Assembly (NCBI GenBank): GCA_945965245.1
Contig: CAMFNC010000119.1
Coordinates: 1 to 7,024 of the forward strand
From: an uncultured Porphyromonas sp.
GTDB taxonomy: Bacteria > Bacteroidota > Bacteroidia > Bacteroidales > Porphyromonadaceae
DNA: 7,024 bases
Reading direction: 5' to 3'
Every line of letters begins with the position of its first letter. The first letter of the stretch is position 1. This document shows, in pieces, positions 1 to 6,727 of this stretch. Position numbers and translations under genes: made by a program. The notes beneath the pieces are model-generated. The model saw only the letters and a list, made by a program, of their open reading frames with translations. It ran no database searches and was not told where the DNA came from.

Positions 1-51
1 ATATGTAGCCAAAACCTCATTGAGGAGGGTAACTCCAACTATCATTTGTAA
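1..51 (+). CDS. possible last codons of a plus-strand gene (very tentative)
   Basis: Frame 1 of the plus strand is open from the window edge to a TAA at 49-51, giving 16 residues that end in NSNYHL. The hairpin with a T-run that starts at base 56 is where a terminator for such a gene would sit, and this is the main support. Frame 2 also stays open to a TAA at 74-76, which lies inside the hairpin loop, and frame 3 stops at 6-8. The frame is therefore not certain, and the gene could end at base 8 or left of the window. No product can be suggested from so few residues. Confidence 0.2.
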   Translation: MCSQNLIEEGNSNYHL

Positions 52-55
52 AGAG

Positions 56-105
56 CAACTGCTATCAAAGAGCTAAAAACTCAATGATAGCGGTTGTTTT
101 ATTTT
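56..105 (+). terminator. probable rho-independent terminator, plus strand
   Basis: Bases 56-67 (CAACTGCTATCA) pair with 85-96 (TGATAGCGGTTG) as a 12-bp stem with one G-T pair and a 17-base loop. The stem is followed by TTTTATTTT at 97-105. On the minus strand the same stem is not followed by a T-run, so it acts for a plus-strand transcript entering from the left. A second CTATCAT at 39-45 could pair with the same 3' arm as an alternative fold; I give this little weight. Confidence 0.6.
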
Positions 106-291
106 ATTGCTGTCCGATAAAAGTTTTCGGTAAGAAAATCGTTGATTTATCATCAGACAGCCAAAGCTGAATCTTTTCGTTTTTCACTCCCTTGGTAAAA
201 GTAATTATACCTTATTATAGCATGATTTGGAGGCGAAATAGCGACTTCCCTTTTGTTGGACAAAACCTCTCTTCCCAGCCTGATAAAACTC
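106..291. other. intergenic stretch without a convincing gene
   Basis: This AT-rich stretch lies between the two hairpins. The minus strand has a short open run (104-211) that could begin at a GTG at 185-187 and would encode 27 residues ending in IFLPKTFIGQQ. A different minus frame is open further upstream. Neither has an ATG start or a recognisable domain. A plus-strand ORF of 42 codons (222-350) runs through the next terminator and its T9-G9 tract, so it is unlikely to be a gene. The minus-strand run may be a decayed gene end, or chance. Confidence 0.4.
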
Positions 292-338
292 AAGGGGCTG
301 CACCGAAACAGTTGTTTCGAAACAGCCCCTTTTTTTTT
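292..338 (+). terminator. strong rho-independent terminator, possibly bidirectional
   Basis: The outer stem AAGGGGCTG (292-300) pairs with CAGCCCCTT (323-331). Inside it, CGAAAC (304-309) pairs with GTTTCG (314-319) around an AGTT loop, and the two stems are separated by a small internal loop (CAC against AAA). A run of nine T follows at 330-338, so the textbook direction is plus strand. Read on the minus strand, the stem is followed by GAGTTTTATC, a weaker T-run. It lies 57 bases past the stop codon of the last operon gene, so it may also end the minus-strand operon. The T-run is followed directly by nine G (339-347). Confidence 0.75.
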
Positions 339-347
339 GGGGGGGGG
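330..347. repeat. T9-G9 homopolymer junction
   Basis: Nine T (330-338) are followed at once by nine G (339-347), just after the terminator stem. Both tracts are non-coding, between the terminator and the end of skp-like 2. Such tracts slip during replication and during sequencing, so their exact length may vary between cells or be an assembly uncertainty. Confidence 0.85.
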
Positions 348-387
348 TAGCAGCTAAGTCACAAGCCGCCAAATATGTGACGTATTT

Positions 388-885
388 TTATTTGATGCCC
401 AAATCGGTTTTAACCTTGGATGTCAGGTCGATGGCAGAGGAACCGGCATAAAGCAACATACCTGCCTCCAATACATAAGCACATCCTTCGGCATCGGCCA
501 CCTTTTTGATGGATGCTTGTATTTTCATTTGGATGGGCTGCAAGAGTTTCTGTTGCTCTTTCTGCAAGTCTTCCTGCATAGCTTGATAGGATTGTTGGAT
601 GCGGTTTTGGATGTCTTGCAGTTCTTGTTGCTTGCGCAGACGAATATTTTCTACCATGGTGGCTTGTTCTTTGGTGAAGGCTTCCACTTTTTTATTGTAT
701 TCATCGCGCATGCTGTTCATGTCGGCATCGTATTTTTTTGCCAATTCGTTCAACTTGTCGTTGGCAGTCTTTACATCGGGCATTACGGTCATAATATCCT
801 GAGTGTTTACGATGGCTACTTTCTGCTGTGCCATTAAGCCGAGGGGCAATGCGAGGAGCAATGCTAAAAACAATTTTCTCTTCAT
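388..885 (-). CDS. OmpH/Skp-family periplasmic chaperone (second copy)
   Basis: Predicted periplasmic holdase of 165 residues that would bind unfolded outer-membrane proteins after Sec export and keep them soluble until BamA inserts them. Residues 1-19 form a signal peptide (MKRK, then a Leu/Ala core, cleavage near LMA|QQ). The start of the mature protein, VAIVNTQDIMTVMPD, has the short first beta strand and the "E/D-ix-x-P" pattern usual at the head of OmpH proteins. Residues 40-120 are rich in Gln, Lys and Glu and should form the long coiled-coil arms. The end (YVLEAGMLLYAG, then DLTSKVKTDLGIK) closes the body domain and matches the end of the upstream paralogue. The length is normal for the family. 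It is last in the operon, 43 bases after the first copy, and its leader is A/T-rich with no clear Shine-Dalgarno site. Family assignment is firm; its specific clients are not known. Confidence 0.93.
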   Translation of the reverse strand: MKRKLFLALLLALPLGLMAQQKVAIVNTQDIMTVMPDVKTANDKLNELAKKYDADMNSMRDEYNKKVEAFTKEQATMVENIRLRKQQELQDIQNRIQQSYQAMQEDLQKEQQKLLQPIQMKIQASIKKVADAEGCAYVLEAGMLLYAGSSAIDLTSKVKTDLGIK

Positions 886-928
886 TTTTTATTCTTGTGA
901 TTAGTTCTATTAAATGCTTTTGGAGAGA

Positions 929-1441
929 TTATTTTTTGATACCTAACTGCTGGAGCACCGAATTACTGATGTCCATTCCGGGGTCGGCATATACGATCTT
1001 GGAGGAGCTGCGATCAAATATCAGAGCCAAACCATTGTCTTTAGCCAGCTTCTTGAGCACTTGCCAAACTTGATCTTGCACGCTCTCCATGGCATCATTG
1101 CGCTTCTTGGTCAGTTCACCTTCGGGTCCGAAGTACTTCATGCGCAGGTCATATATCTCTTTGTCTTTGGCCACGATGGCATCTTCTCGTTGCTTCTTTT
1201 GAGCAGCATTGAGTCTGGTCATGCTTTCGCGATAGGCCTTGTATAGGTTCTCGGATTGCTTCTGAAGAGCATCGATTTGGTCTTGATATTGTTTGGAAAG
1301 CTGTTCCAATTCGTTGTTCGTGCGCTGATAGGCGGGGATGTTTTTGAGTATGTATTCCATATCCACCAAAGCGTAACTCTGTGCATGAGCTCCCAGCCAC
1401 ATGGTGCAGAGGAGAGCTATTGTCCAAATTATTCTTTTCAT
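929..1441 (-). CDS. OmpH/Skp-family periplasmic chaperone (first copy)
   Basis: Predicted periplasmic chaperone of 170 residues for outer-membrane protein transit. Residues 1-20 form a signal peptide (MKRIIW, a hydrophobic core, cleavage near AHA|Q). The mature protein opens with YALVDMEYILKNIPAY, a typical OmpH head. It continues with a charged coiled coil at about 40-130 (Gln/Lys/Glu/Arg-rich) and ends with LALIFDRSSSKIVYADPGMDIS and VLQQLGIKK. The arm region carries a short break, YFGPEGEL (103-110), that the second copy lacks. The two copies share architecture and the LGIK end but differ through most of the arms, so this is an old tandem duplication. The gene starts 70 bases after bamA. 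The sequence before the ATG is A-rich (a run of seven A), as is usual for Bacteroidota starts. Confidence 0.93.
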   Translation of the reverse strand: MKRIIWTIALLCTMWLGAHAQSYALVDMEYILKNIPAYQRTNNELEQLSKQYQDQIDALQKQSENLYKAYRESMTRLNAAQKKQREDAIVAKDKEIYDLRMKYFGPEGELTKKRNDAMESVQDQVWQVLKKLAKDNGLALIFDRSSSKIVYADPGMDISNSVLQQLGIKK

Positions 1442-1511
1442 AGATTTATCGTTTTTTTAGTTCTACTTACTATTATAGATATATAACAACTATCAGGGTT
1501 TATCGGATGGG

Positions 1512-4292
1512 TCACAAATCGCGCCCTAACACAAAGTGAATGTTGCTGCCGCCACGTGATGTGTTGGGGCTGGGACGGTCAAAACCGTATGCCCAGTCTA
1601 TACCCACCAGACCAACCATGGGCAGGGTGATGCGTGCGCCCACCCCGGCAGAACGGCGGAGGTCGAAGGGGTTGTAATCCTTGATGTTACGCCAGGCATT
1701 GCCTGCCTCTACGAATGCAATGGCCCAGATGTTGGTCTGTCCTTGGAATAGAATAGGATAGCGCAGCTCCATGGCTATTTTCATATAAGAATAGGCATAG
1801 TCGCCGTTGTAACCGGCAATGGAGCCATTTTTATAACCACGCAGACCGATGGTTTCATTCATGTAGTTGCCCATACCAGCGGCCATCATATCGCCCCCCA
1901 TGTAATAGGTACCGAAAGGCGAACGCTTGAATTTATTATAGCTGGTAATGATACCGCCTTCCATTCTGGCCATCAGTACCGGAGTTTTGGTCACCGTGGT
2001 CGGGTTGGCCAGAGGCACGAATACTTTGCCTGAATATTTGAATTTGGCATATTCAATCAAGCTGTATCGGTCGCGATCTGTCATGCCGGGATTGCTGTAG
2101 TCTTTTTTGTCGAAAAGGGAATATGGGAATGTGGCTGCAACTGAAAGCATAAATTCCGAACCGCGACGAGTGTACATGGGGTCGTCCATAGAGTTACGAC
2201 TGATACGCAATTCTACATTCAGGTCGTTGGCAGAGCCATCGTGGAAGTTGCCGAAAGTATTGTGAGTCCAGTTACGCAGGATATAGCGTGTGTAGTTGAG
2301 CGAGGCATAGAATTGGAACCAATTGTCCGGCCAGTTCAGACGACGTCCGTAACCAATAGAACCTCCGATGATGGAGAGAGATTTGTCAGGGTCAAACGAA
2401 CTCTCATATAATCCGGCACTCTGATAGGGGTTATAGTAAGGGTTCATTCCCATTCCGCCCATACCATATCCACCCATTCCGTAACCACCATAATAGGGGT
2501 TGTAGTAAGGATTGGAATAGAGGTCGCTGAGCGTCTTTTGGTAATAGCGATTGTCAATATCAGACATGTGTGAGAGGAATGCACTCACGCTGAAATAGTT
2601 TGGTCGTTTCCCGCCGAACCAAGGGTCTGAGAAAGAAAAACTCAACTGGCTGTAATATTTACCATTGGTCTGACCACTGATGGAGAGCGTTTGACCATCC
2701 CCTTGCGGAATGATGCCTTTGTACATAGATGGACGGAAGAGATTGCGGATGGAAAAGTTGGTAAACTTAACCCCTACGCGACCTACCAGACCGGTCTGAC
2801 TCCATCCCACGGATAGCTCTAATTGGTCGCTACTCTTGGGGGCGAGATTGTATTCGATATCCACAGTTCCATTGTCGGGATTTGGCATCGGGTTAGGACG
2901 TGTTTTCTCTCCATCGAAATGACCCAATTGGTTAATAAGACGAAGTGAATTCATCAAATCTTCCTTACTGAAAAGCATGCCGGGCTTGGTAATCAGTTCG
3001 CGGCGAATGACATCATCGTAAACGATATTATTGCCTTGGATGATAATCTTATTGATAGTAGCCTGCTTCCCTTCGTTGATGCGAACTTCCAGTGACACGG
3101 AGTCCTGCTGTACATTGGTTTCTACCGGATCAAGTGAAGTGAAAATATAACCATTGTTGTAATACAAGTTGCCCACAGCATCATCGTCCATATTCAGACG
3201 GTCATTGAGCTTTTTCTGGTTATATACATCACCTGATTTGATACCGAGAATCTTTTGCAGTAATTCGCCATTGTATCGCGTATTTCCCACAAATCGGATG
3301 TCTTTGATATGGTATTGGGCTCCTTCGGCAATATCCAAATAGATATTGATGTGATTCAGTTTTTGGGAGGGTGCAATGCTGTCATGAATGATTTCAGCAT
3401 CACGATAGCCATATTCTTGATATTTCTTGATAATGTTTTCGAGATCTTCCCGATAGTCTTTGTCCACCATTTTACTGGAACTGAAAAGTTCTTTGATGCT
3501 GGAGAGCCATCGGCCACGTGTGAGCGAGAATACTTCGTTGGTTTTCTTCATGGCTTCGCGTAATTGCATATCCGAAAGAGCCTTATTGCCACGGAAGAAA
3601 ATATTGTCGATTTTGGTTTTGTTGCTTTTTTCGATGTGAATATTCAAATCCACATATCCCTCCGCTCCCGATGCCGACGGAGATTCCTTGATTTTGAGGG
3701 TCATGTTGCGGTATCCCTTCTCATCGTAGTATTTCTTAATCAGTTGCTCGGTTTTATCGGCAATATTGGGTGAAAATTGCATGCCTTTGGTCAATCCCAC
3801 GCGATTTTCGATATCAGTGCGCTGAGATTTGGAAATACCGGTATAGGTGATTTTTTCGATTCGAGGACGTTGGGTTAACTGAATTTCCAGCCAAACTTTG
3901 TCCTCTTGGTAGGCCAATATCAACACTTTGGCATTGGAGAAGAAGCCCTGCTTCATGTACTGATTGACCGCATTGGTCAGTGCATTACCCGGCACTTCGA
4001 TGACATCGTCTATCTCTATACCGGACAGGCTTTTGAGGATATAGTTGTCGAAGTTTTTGGCTCCGGTAATGGAGATACCTGCCACGGTTTTGATTTCCGG
4101 CTTGGTATAGTCGGGAGTGGGGGCGTATGTGATTTTACCTTTTGCCGGGTCAAGGGTAATACTGTCGGCAGCCAATACGGCTTGGGCATGAATTACGGCA
4201 CTATCGACCGGATTTTGTGCTGTCACTCGATTAATAGATATGAGTGACACTGCTGTCATTACAAGGGTTAGAAGTCTTCTTCTATACATCAT
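1512..4292 (-). CDS. bamA: BamA, outer-membrane protein assembly factor (Omp85 family)
   Basis: Central subunit of the machine that folds beta-barrel proteins into the outer membrane. It has 926 residues against about 800 in proteobacteria. Residues 1-25 form a signal peptide (MMYRRR, a hydrophobic core, cleavage near VTA|Q). Five POTRA domains follow at about 66-140, 145-222, 226-323, 327-408 and 411-484, marked by repeated starts such as IEKITYTG, IDNIFFRGN, IKDIRFVGN and INKIIIQGN. The 16-strand barrel takes up about 485-926. Its Omp85 motif is GLRGYKNG (816-823), equivalent to VRGF in E. coli. A predicted surface loop between strands 5 and 6 (about 580-635) is enlarged by a Gly/Tyr/Met insert flanked by two NPYYNPY copies. 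The protein ends in GRDL, not in Phe or Trp. There are two adjacent Met codons at the start; the first is used here, but either is possible. The gene lies 38 bases after uppS. Identification is very secure. Confidence 0.97.
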   Translation of the reverse strand: MMYRRRLLTLVMTAVSLISINRVTAQNPVDSAVIHAQAVLAADSITLDPAKGKITYAPTPDYTKPEIKTVAGISITGAKNFDNYILKSLSGIEIDDVIEVPGNALTNAVNQYMKQGFFSNAKVLILAYQEDKVWLEIQLTQRPRIEKITYTGISKSQRTDIENRVGLTKGMQFSPNIADKTEQLIKKYYDEKGYRNMTLKIKESPSASGAEGYVDLNIHIEKSNKTKIDNIFFRGNKALSDMQLREAMKKTNEVFSLTRGRWLSSIKELFSSSKMVDKDYREDLENIIKKYQEYGYRDAEIIHDSIAPSQKLNHINIYLDIAEGAQYHIKDIRFVGNTRYNGELLQKILGIKSGDVYNQKKLNDRLNMDDDAVGNLYYNNGYIFTSLDPVETNVQQDSVSLEVRINEGKQATINKIIIQGNNIVYDDVIRRELITKPGMLFSKEDLMNSLRLINQLGHFDGEKTRPNPMPNPDNGTVDIEYNLAPKSSDQLELSVGWSQTGLVGRVGVKFTNFSIRNLFRPSMYKGIIPQGDGQTLSISGQTNGKYYSQLSFSFSDPWFGGKRPNYFSVSAFLSHMSDIDNRYYQKTLSDLYSNPYYNPYYGGYGMGGYGMGGMGMNPYYNPYQSAGLYESSFDPDKSLSIIGGSIGYGRRLNWPDNWFQFYASLNYTRYILRNWTHNTFGNFHDGSANDLNVELRISRNSMDDPMYTRRGSEFMLSVAATFPYSLFDKKDYSNPGMTDRDRYSLIEYAKFKYSGKVFVPLANPTTVTKTPVLMARMEGGIITSYNKFKRSPFGTYYMGGDMMAAGMGNYMNETIGLRGYKNGSIAGYNGDYAYSYMKIAMELRYPILFQGQTNIWAIAFVEAGNAWRNIKDYNPFDLRRSAGVGARITLPMVGLVGIDWAYGFDRPSPNTSRGGSNIHFVLGRDL
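2424..2513 (-). repeat. Gly/Tyr/Met low-complexity insert in BamA, flanked by NPYYNPY repeats
   Basis: BamA residues 594-623 consist of NPYYNPY, then a run built from GGYGM and GGM units, then NPYYNPY again. Aligning the barrel by eye with E. coli BamA places the insert where the E. coli loop with QADDADLSDYTN sits, which is extracellular loop 3. The segment has no charged residues. It is in frame and inside an otherwise normal barrel, so it is not a frameshift product. Confidence 0.85.
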
Positions 4293-4330
4293 ATATCTAT
4301 TCCGTTTGTCTCGGAGTTTTGTTTTTATTG

Positions 4331-5074
4331 TTAGGCGGGCGATTGCTCCTCTGCAATCTGTTGGCTGGTTTTGCCAAATCTGCGTTCGCGGTGATTATAT
4401 TCTTCGATGGCTCGTTTGAATTCCTGATCATCAAAGTCCGGCCAATAAATATCTGTAAAATAGAGTTCCGTATAGCAAATTTGCCAGAGAAGGAAGTTGC
4501 TGATACGCTGCTCGCCACCAGTGCGGATTAGTAAATCCGGTTCGGGTAGTGTGGCTGTGTAGAGATGCTTTTGGATGGTGGATTCATTAATCTCTTCCGG
4601 TTTCAGAGAACCTTGTGCCACTTCTTGGGCAATACATTGATTGACGTAAGTCAATTCTTGCCGTGCACTATAATTCAAGGCTATCACCATGGTGATTTTG
4701 TCATTGTGCGCGGTGGCCTCTTTTAGGTGGATTATGTTTTGCTGGATGGGCTCTGCCAGTCGGCTCATGTCTCCGATGGTTTCAAAGCGAACCCCATCTT
4801 TTACCAAACTATCCAATTCTTTAATCAGGTAAAAGTCCAAAAGTTGCATTAGTGCATCCACTTCTTCGGTAGGACGATTCCAGTTTTCCGTGCTGAAAGT
4901 ATAGAAAGTAACCACTTTTACGCCCCATGCCGATGCGGCTTTGATGGTTCGGCGCAGAGCTTCCACTCCTGCCAGATGCCCTTCGTAGCGAGGCTTGTTT
5001 CGGCTTGTTGCCCATCTGCCATTGCCATCCATAATGATGGCTATATGTGCGGGTATTTTCATTGACTGCGTCAT
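4331..5074 (-). CDS. uppS: isoprenyl transferase (undecaprenyl diphosphate synthase)
   Basis: Cytoplasmic cis-prenyltransferase of 247 residues. It extends farnesyl diphosphate with isopentenyl diphosphate to the C55 carrier lipid needed to export peptidoglycan, O-antigen and capsule units. All family motifs are present: HIAIIMDGNGRWA (10-22) with catalytic Asp16; GHLAGVEALR (32-41); TFYTFSTENWNRP (56-68); and LLIRTGGEQRISNFLLWQ (181-198) with diphosphate-binding Arg184 and Arg190, followed by YTELYF with Glu203, which corresponds to the Mg-binding Glu213 of E. coli. The length is typical. The start at 5074 gives MTQSMKIPAH; Met5 is an equally reasonable start, since conservation begins near KIPAHIAI. 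It follows the lipoprotein gene by 18 bases and precedes bamA by 38, so it is very likely cotranscribed with both. I see no missing key residue. Confidence 0.97.
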   Translation of the reverse strand: MTQSMKIPAHIAIIMDGNGRWATSRNKPRYEGHLAGVEALRRTIKAASAWGVKVVTFYTFSTENWNRPTEEVDALMQLLDFYLIKELDSLVKDGVRFETIGDMSRLAEPIQQNIIHLKEATAHNDKITMVIALNYSARQELTYVNQCIAQEVAQGSLKPEEINESTIQKHLYTATLPEPDLLIRTGGEQRISNFLLWQICYTELYFTDIYWPDFDDQEFKRAIEEYNHRERRFGKTSQQIAEEQSPA

Positions 5075-5092
5075 TCGAATGTTTGGGTGAGG

Positions 5093-6508
5093 TTAGCGTC
5101 GTGATGACTTTAGCGTTGCTCTCCAGAGGTCGGTCTCAAAGACGCCGGTAATGGTATTGAAGCCGCCCATCATATAAATCACATCATTTCCGGAGGTAAA
5201 GCTATAAGCTTGAAGTCCGTTTACCCTTTGTCCGAAAGCTTTATTGCTTGGCAACAGTACCTCTACTTTGCCATGTGACCAAATTTGACCTTTGTTGGCG
5301 GAATAATCCACTTGGGTATAACCGGTTTTAGAAGAAGTGAAGTAATACAGTAATTTGTCTTTAAGCACCAAAGAACCTTTGTTTTCTGAAGGAGTGATGC
5401 CGGTTTCGATCTGATGCAACCAGTCGAACCCGTTGGTGGTGTACCAAACCGACTCGGAAGGCTTGCCCATGGCTACGCCTCCCACCAGACGGATGGACTG
5501 TGTATTGTATGCAGTGATGTTCAAAACGGAGTATTTTGAGGTGGGGAATGTGGAAGGTGCTACACTATGACGCTCTAATTTGCCCCCCTTGATGGTGGCA
5601 AAAGTGTATTGGGATTTGGGGTCTGGAGCCACGGCTAATTCTTCCGGCGTGGCGTTTACCAAGACCACCCATGTTTTGTCGATATCGTTCTTGTTGGGTT
5701 TGAATACTCCCATCAAAGCGATTATCTGCGTCTTTCCTTCTGTAATATTCATGGCTTTCCATGTGATGCCATCGGTGGATTGAAACAATGAGCCTGCGGT
5801 GTTGGATGCATACCAAGTATCCTCGGTATAGGTTACAAAATTCATGCCGCCTGTAAATCCTTGCAAACTTTTCGCTTGCCATGTGGTCGGAGTGGCCAGC
5901 GATGCTTCCGAAACGGTATACAGCTTAGTGGTAGTACCTTGAGTTTGGAAATAATAGCCAATGCCGTTTTGCGTAACCATGGTAGCATAATCGGTGTTTT
6001 TTATCGGCAGTCCGGCGTTCAATGGTCTTTCCCAAATGAGTGTTTGCGGGTCGAAAGCTTGTCGGTTGATGGTCAAGAGATATTCCTTTTGATAAAGATT
6101 TTTATCCTTGGTGGAGTGGATACGCAAGCGGAATTTATTATTATCGGCACCCAACCAAATCGAGTCTTTCCCTTCGTTCTTCAAGGTTTTGAACGTTGTG
6201 CCATTTTCCCCTTCAGCTATTTCGGCGGTATGACCTTCGTCAAACATTAAACGGATGGCCACGGAGTCCACCTTTAAATAGTAGTCCAAAGCAATGGCAT
6301 TGTAAACTACACCCCGTTCGTGGTCAATGGAAAAGAATGTATTGGTCAACTCCGGATGATTCTTGTGATTGTTCTTTAGTTCTAGCAATTGGACATTTTG
6401 CAGCTCAACCGGGTCGTATGGTGACTTGCTGTTGCAACTTGTGGCTCCTATCCATAAAGCTATCAGAGCCAATACGGAACTTGTTATATAGCGATAATAT
6501 CTTGTCAT
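5093..6508 (-). CDS. lipoprotein with Asp-box/kelch-like repeats, probably DUF6242 family
   Basis: Function unknown; 471 residues. A signal peptide with a hydrophobic core ends in the lipobox ATSC, so Cys25 should be lipidated and the protein anchored in a membrane. The residues after it (NSKSPYDP) lack the acidic cluster that sends Bacteroidota lipoproteins to the cell surface, which hints at a periplasm-facing location. About 26-150 looks like a beta-rich domain. From about 155 onward the pattern suggests a beta-propeller, with short turns resembling Asp-box (BNR) repeats, STDGITW (244-250), TTNGFDW (357-363) and SANKGQIW (403-410), and a kelch-like end, MMGGFNTITGVFETDLW (446-462). From memory, genes annotated DUF6242 stand beside uppS and bamA in Bacteroidales, and this one fits; no search was possible. 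It is the first gene of the operon. A role in envelope assembly is inferred from its neighbours only. Confidence 0.88.
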   Translation of the reverse strand: MTRYYRYITSSVLALIALWIGATSCNSKSPYDPVELQNVQLLELKNNHKNHPELTNTFFSIDHERGVVYNAIALDYYLKVDSVAIRLMFDEGHTAEIAEGENGTTFKTLKNEGKDSIWLGADNNKFRLRIHSTKDKNLYQKEYLLTINRQAFDPQTLIWERPLNAGLPIKNTDYATMVTQNGIGYYFQTQGTTTKLYTVSEASLATPTTWQAKSLQGFTGGMNFVTYTEDTWYASNTAGSLFQSTDGITWKAMNITEGKTQIIALMGVFKPNKNDIDKTWVVLVNATPEELAVAPDPKSQYTFATIKGGKLERHSVAPSTFPTSKYSVLNITAYNTQSIRLVGGVAMGKPSESVWYTTNGFDWLHQIETGITPSENKGSLVLKDKLLYYFTSSKTGYTQVDYSANKGQIWSHGKVEVLLPSNKAFGQRVNGLQAYSFTSGNDVIYMMGGFNTITGVFETDLWRATLKSSRR

Positions 6509-6520
6509 ATCTTTTTCAAG

Positions 6521-6561
6521 ATGTGTATATTAAAAAATTGCGTGTTTATATATCTACACAT
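6521..6561 (-). promoter_or_regulatory. inverted repeat in the operon leader
   Basis: ATGTGTA (6521-6527) and TACACAT (6555-6561) form a perfect 7-bp inverted repeat with a 27-base spacer. In the transcript the first arm would lie almost at the 5' end predicted from the promoter, and the second arm about 13 bases before the start codon. Such a stem could stabilise the leader or limit ribosome access. The region is very AT-rich, so chance pairing is possible. Confidence 0.3.
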
Positions 6562-6569
6562 ATAGTTGG

Positions 6570-6603
6570 CAAATTTAGCAAGAAATATCAGACTTACTGC
6601 AAA
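6570..6603 (-). promoter_or_regulatory. probable Bacteroides-type promoter of the five-gene operon
   Basis: Read on the minus strand, TAAATTTG (6577 to 6570) matches the Bacteroidota -7 element TAnnTTTG, and TTTG (6603 to 6600) matches the -33 element. The spacer is 22 bases; the usual range is about 19-21, so it is slightly long. Transcription would begin around 6563, leaving a leader of about 55 bases before the lipoprotein ATG at 6508. It is the only good match to this consensus I found in the gaps between the operon genes. Confidence 0.55.
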
Positions 6604-6727
6604 TTTGTTTTACACTATCTCTGCACATACCACGTTAGCGGGGGGGATAATAGTGGCGTGAGAAGACCGTTACCATAAATACGTTTTGTGAGGTCGAATT
6701 ATTGTATGAGTGTCAATGCCGGAGCTA

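Noticed and set aside
104..211. Minus-strand open run ending in IFLPKTFIGQQ as a small gene with a GTG start
   Set aside because: It has only 27-36 codons, no ATG and no recognisable domain. It is kept only as a possible relic in the intergenic note.
222..350. Plus-strand ORF of 42 codons starting at ATG 222
   Set aside because: It reads through the terminator hairpin and ends in FFFGGG encoded by the T9-G9 tract, which points to chance.
1462..1492. AT-rich hairpin between bamA and skp-like 1 (TTATA and TATAA arms) as an internal terminator
   Set aside because: The stem is only 5 bp of A-T pairs with no T-run after it on the minus strand.
3906..4247. Plus-strand ORF of 113 codons inside bamA
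   Set aside because: It is antisense to the well-supported POTRA 1 region. Such shadows are common opposite long genes.
6640..6646. Run of seven G in the intergenic gap as a phase-variation tract
   Set aside because: It is short, lies in no coding frame I can support, and is upstream of the promoter elements. Nothing shows it switches a gene.
6196..6678. Plus-strand ORF of 160 codons across the 5' part of the lipoprotein gene and its promoter
   Set aside because: It is antisense to a clear lipoprotein signal peptide, its translation has no domain-like pattern, and it covers the AT-rich intergenic region with the operon promoter.
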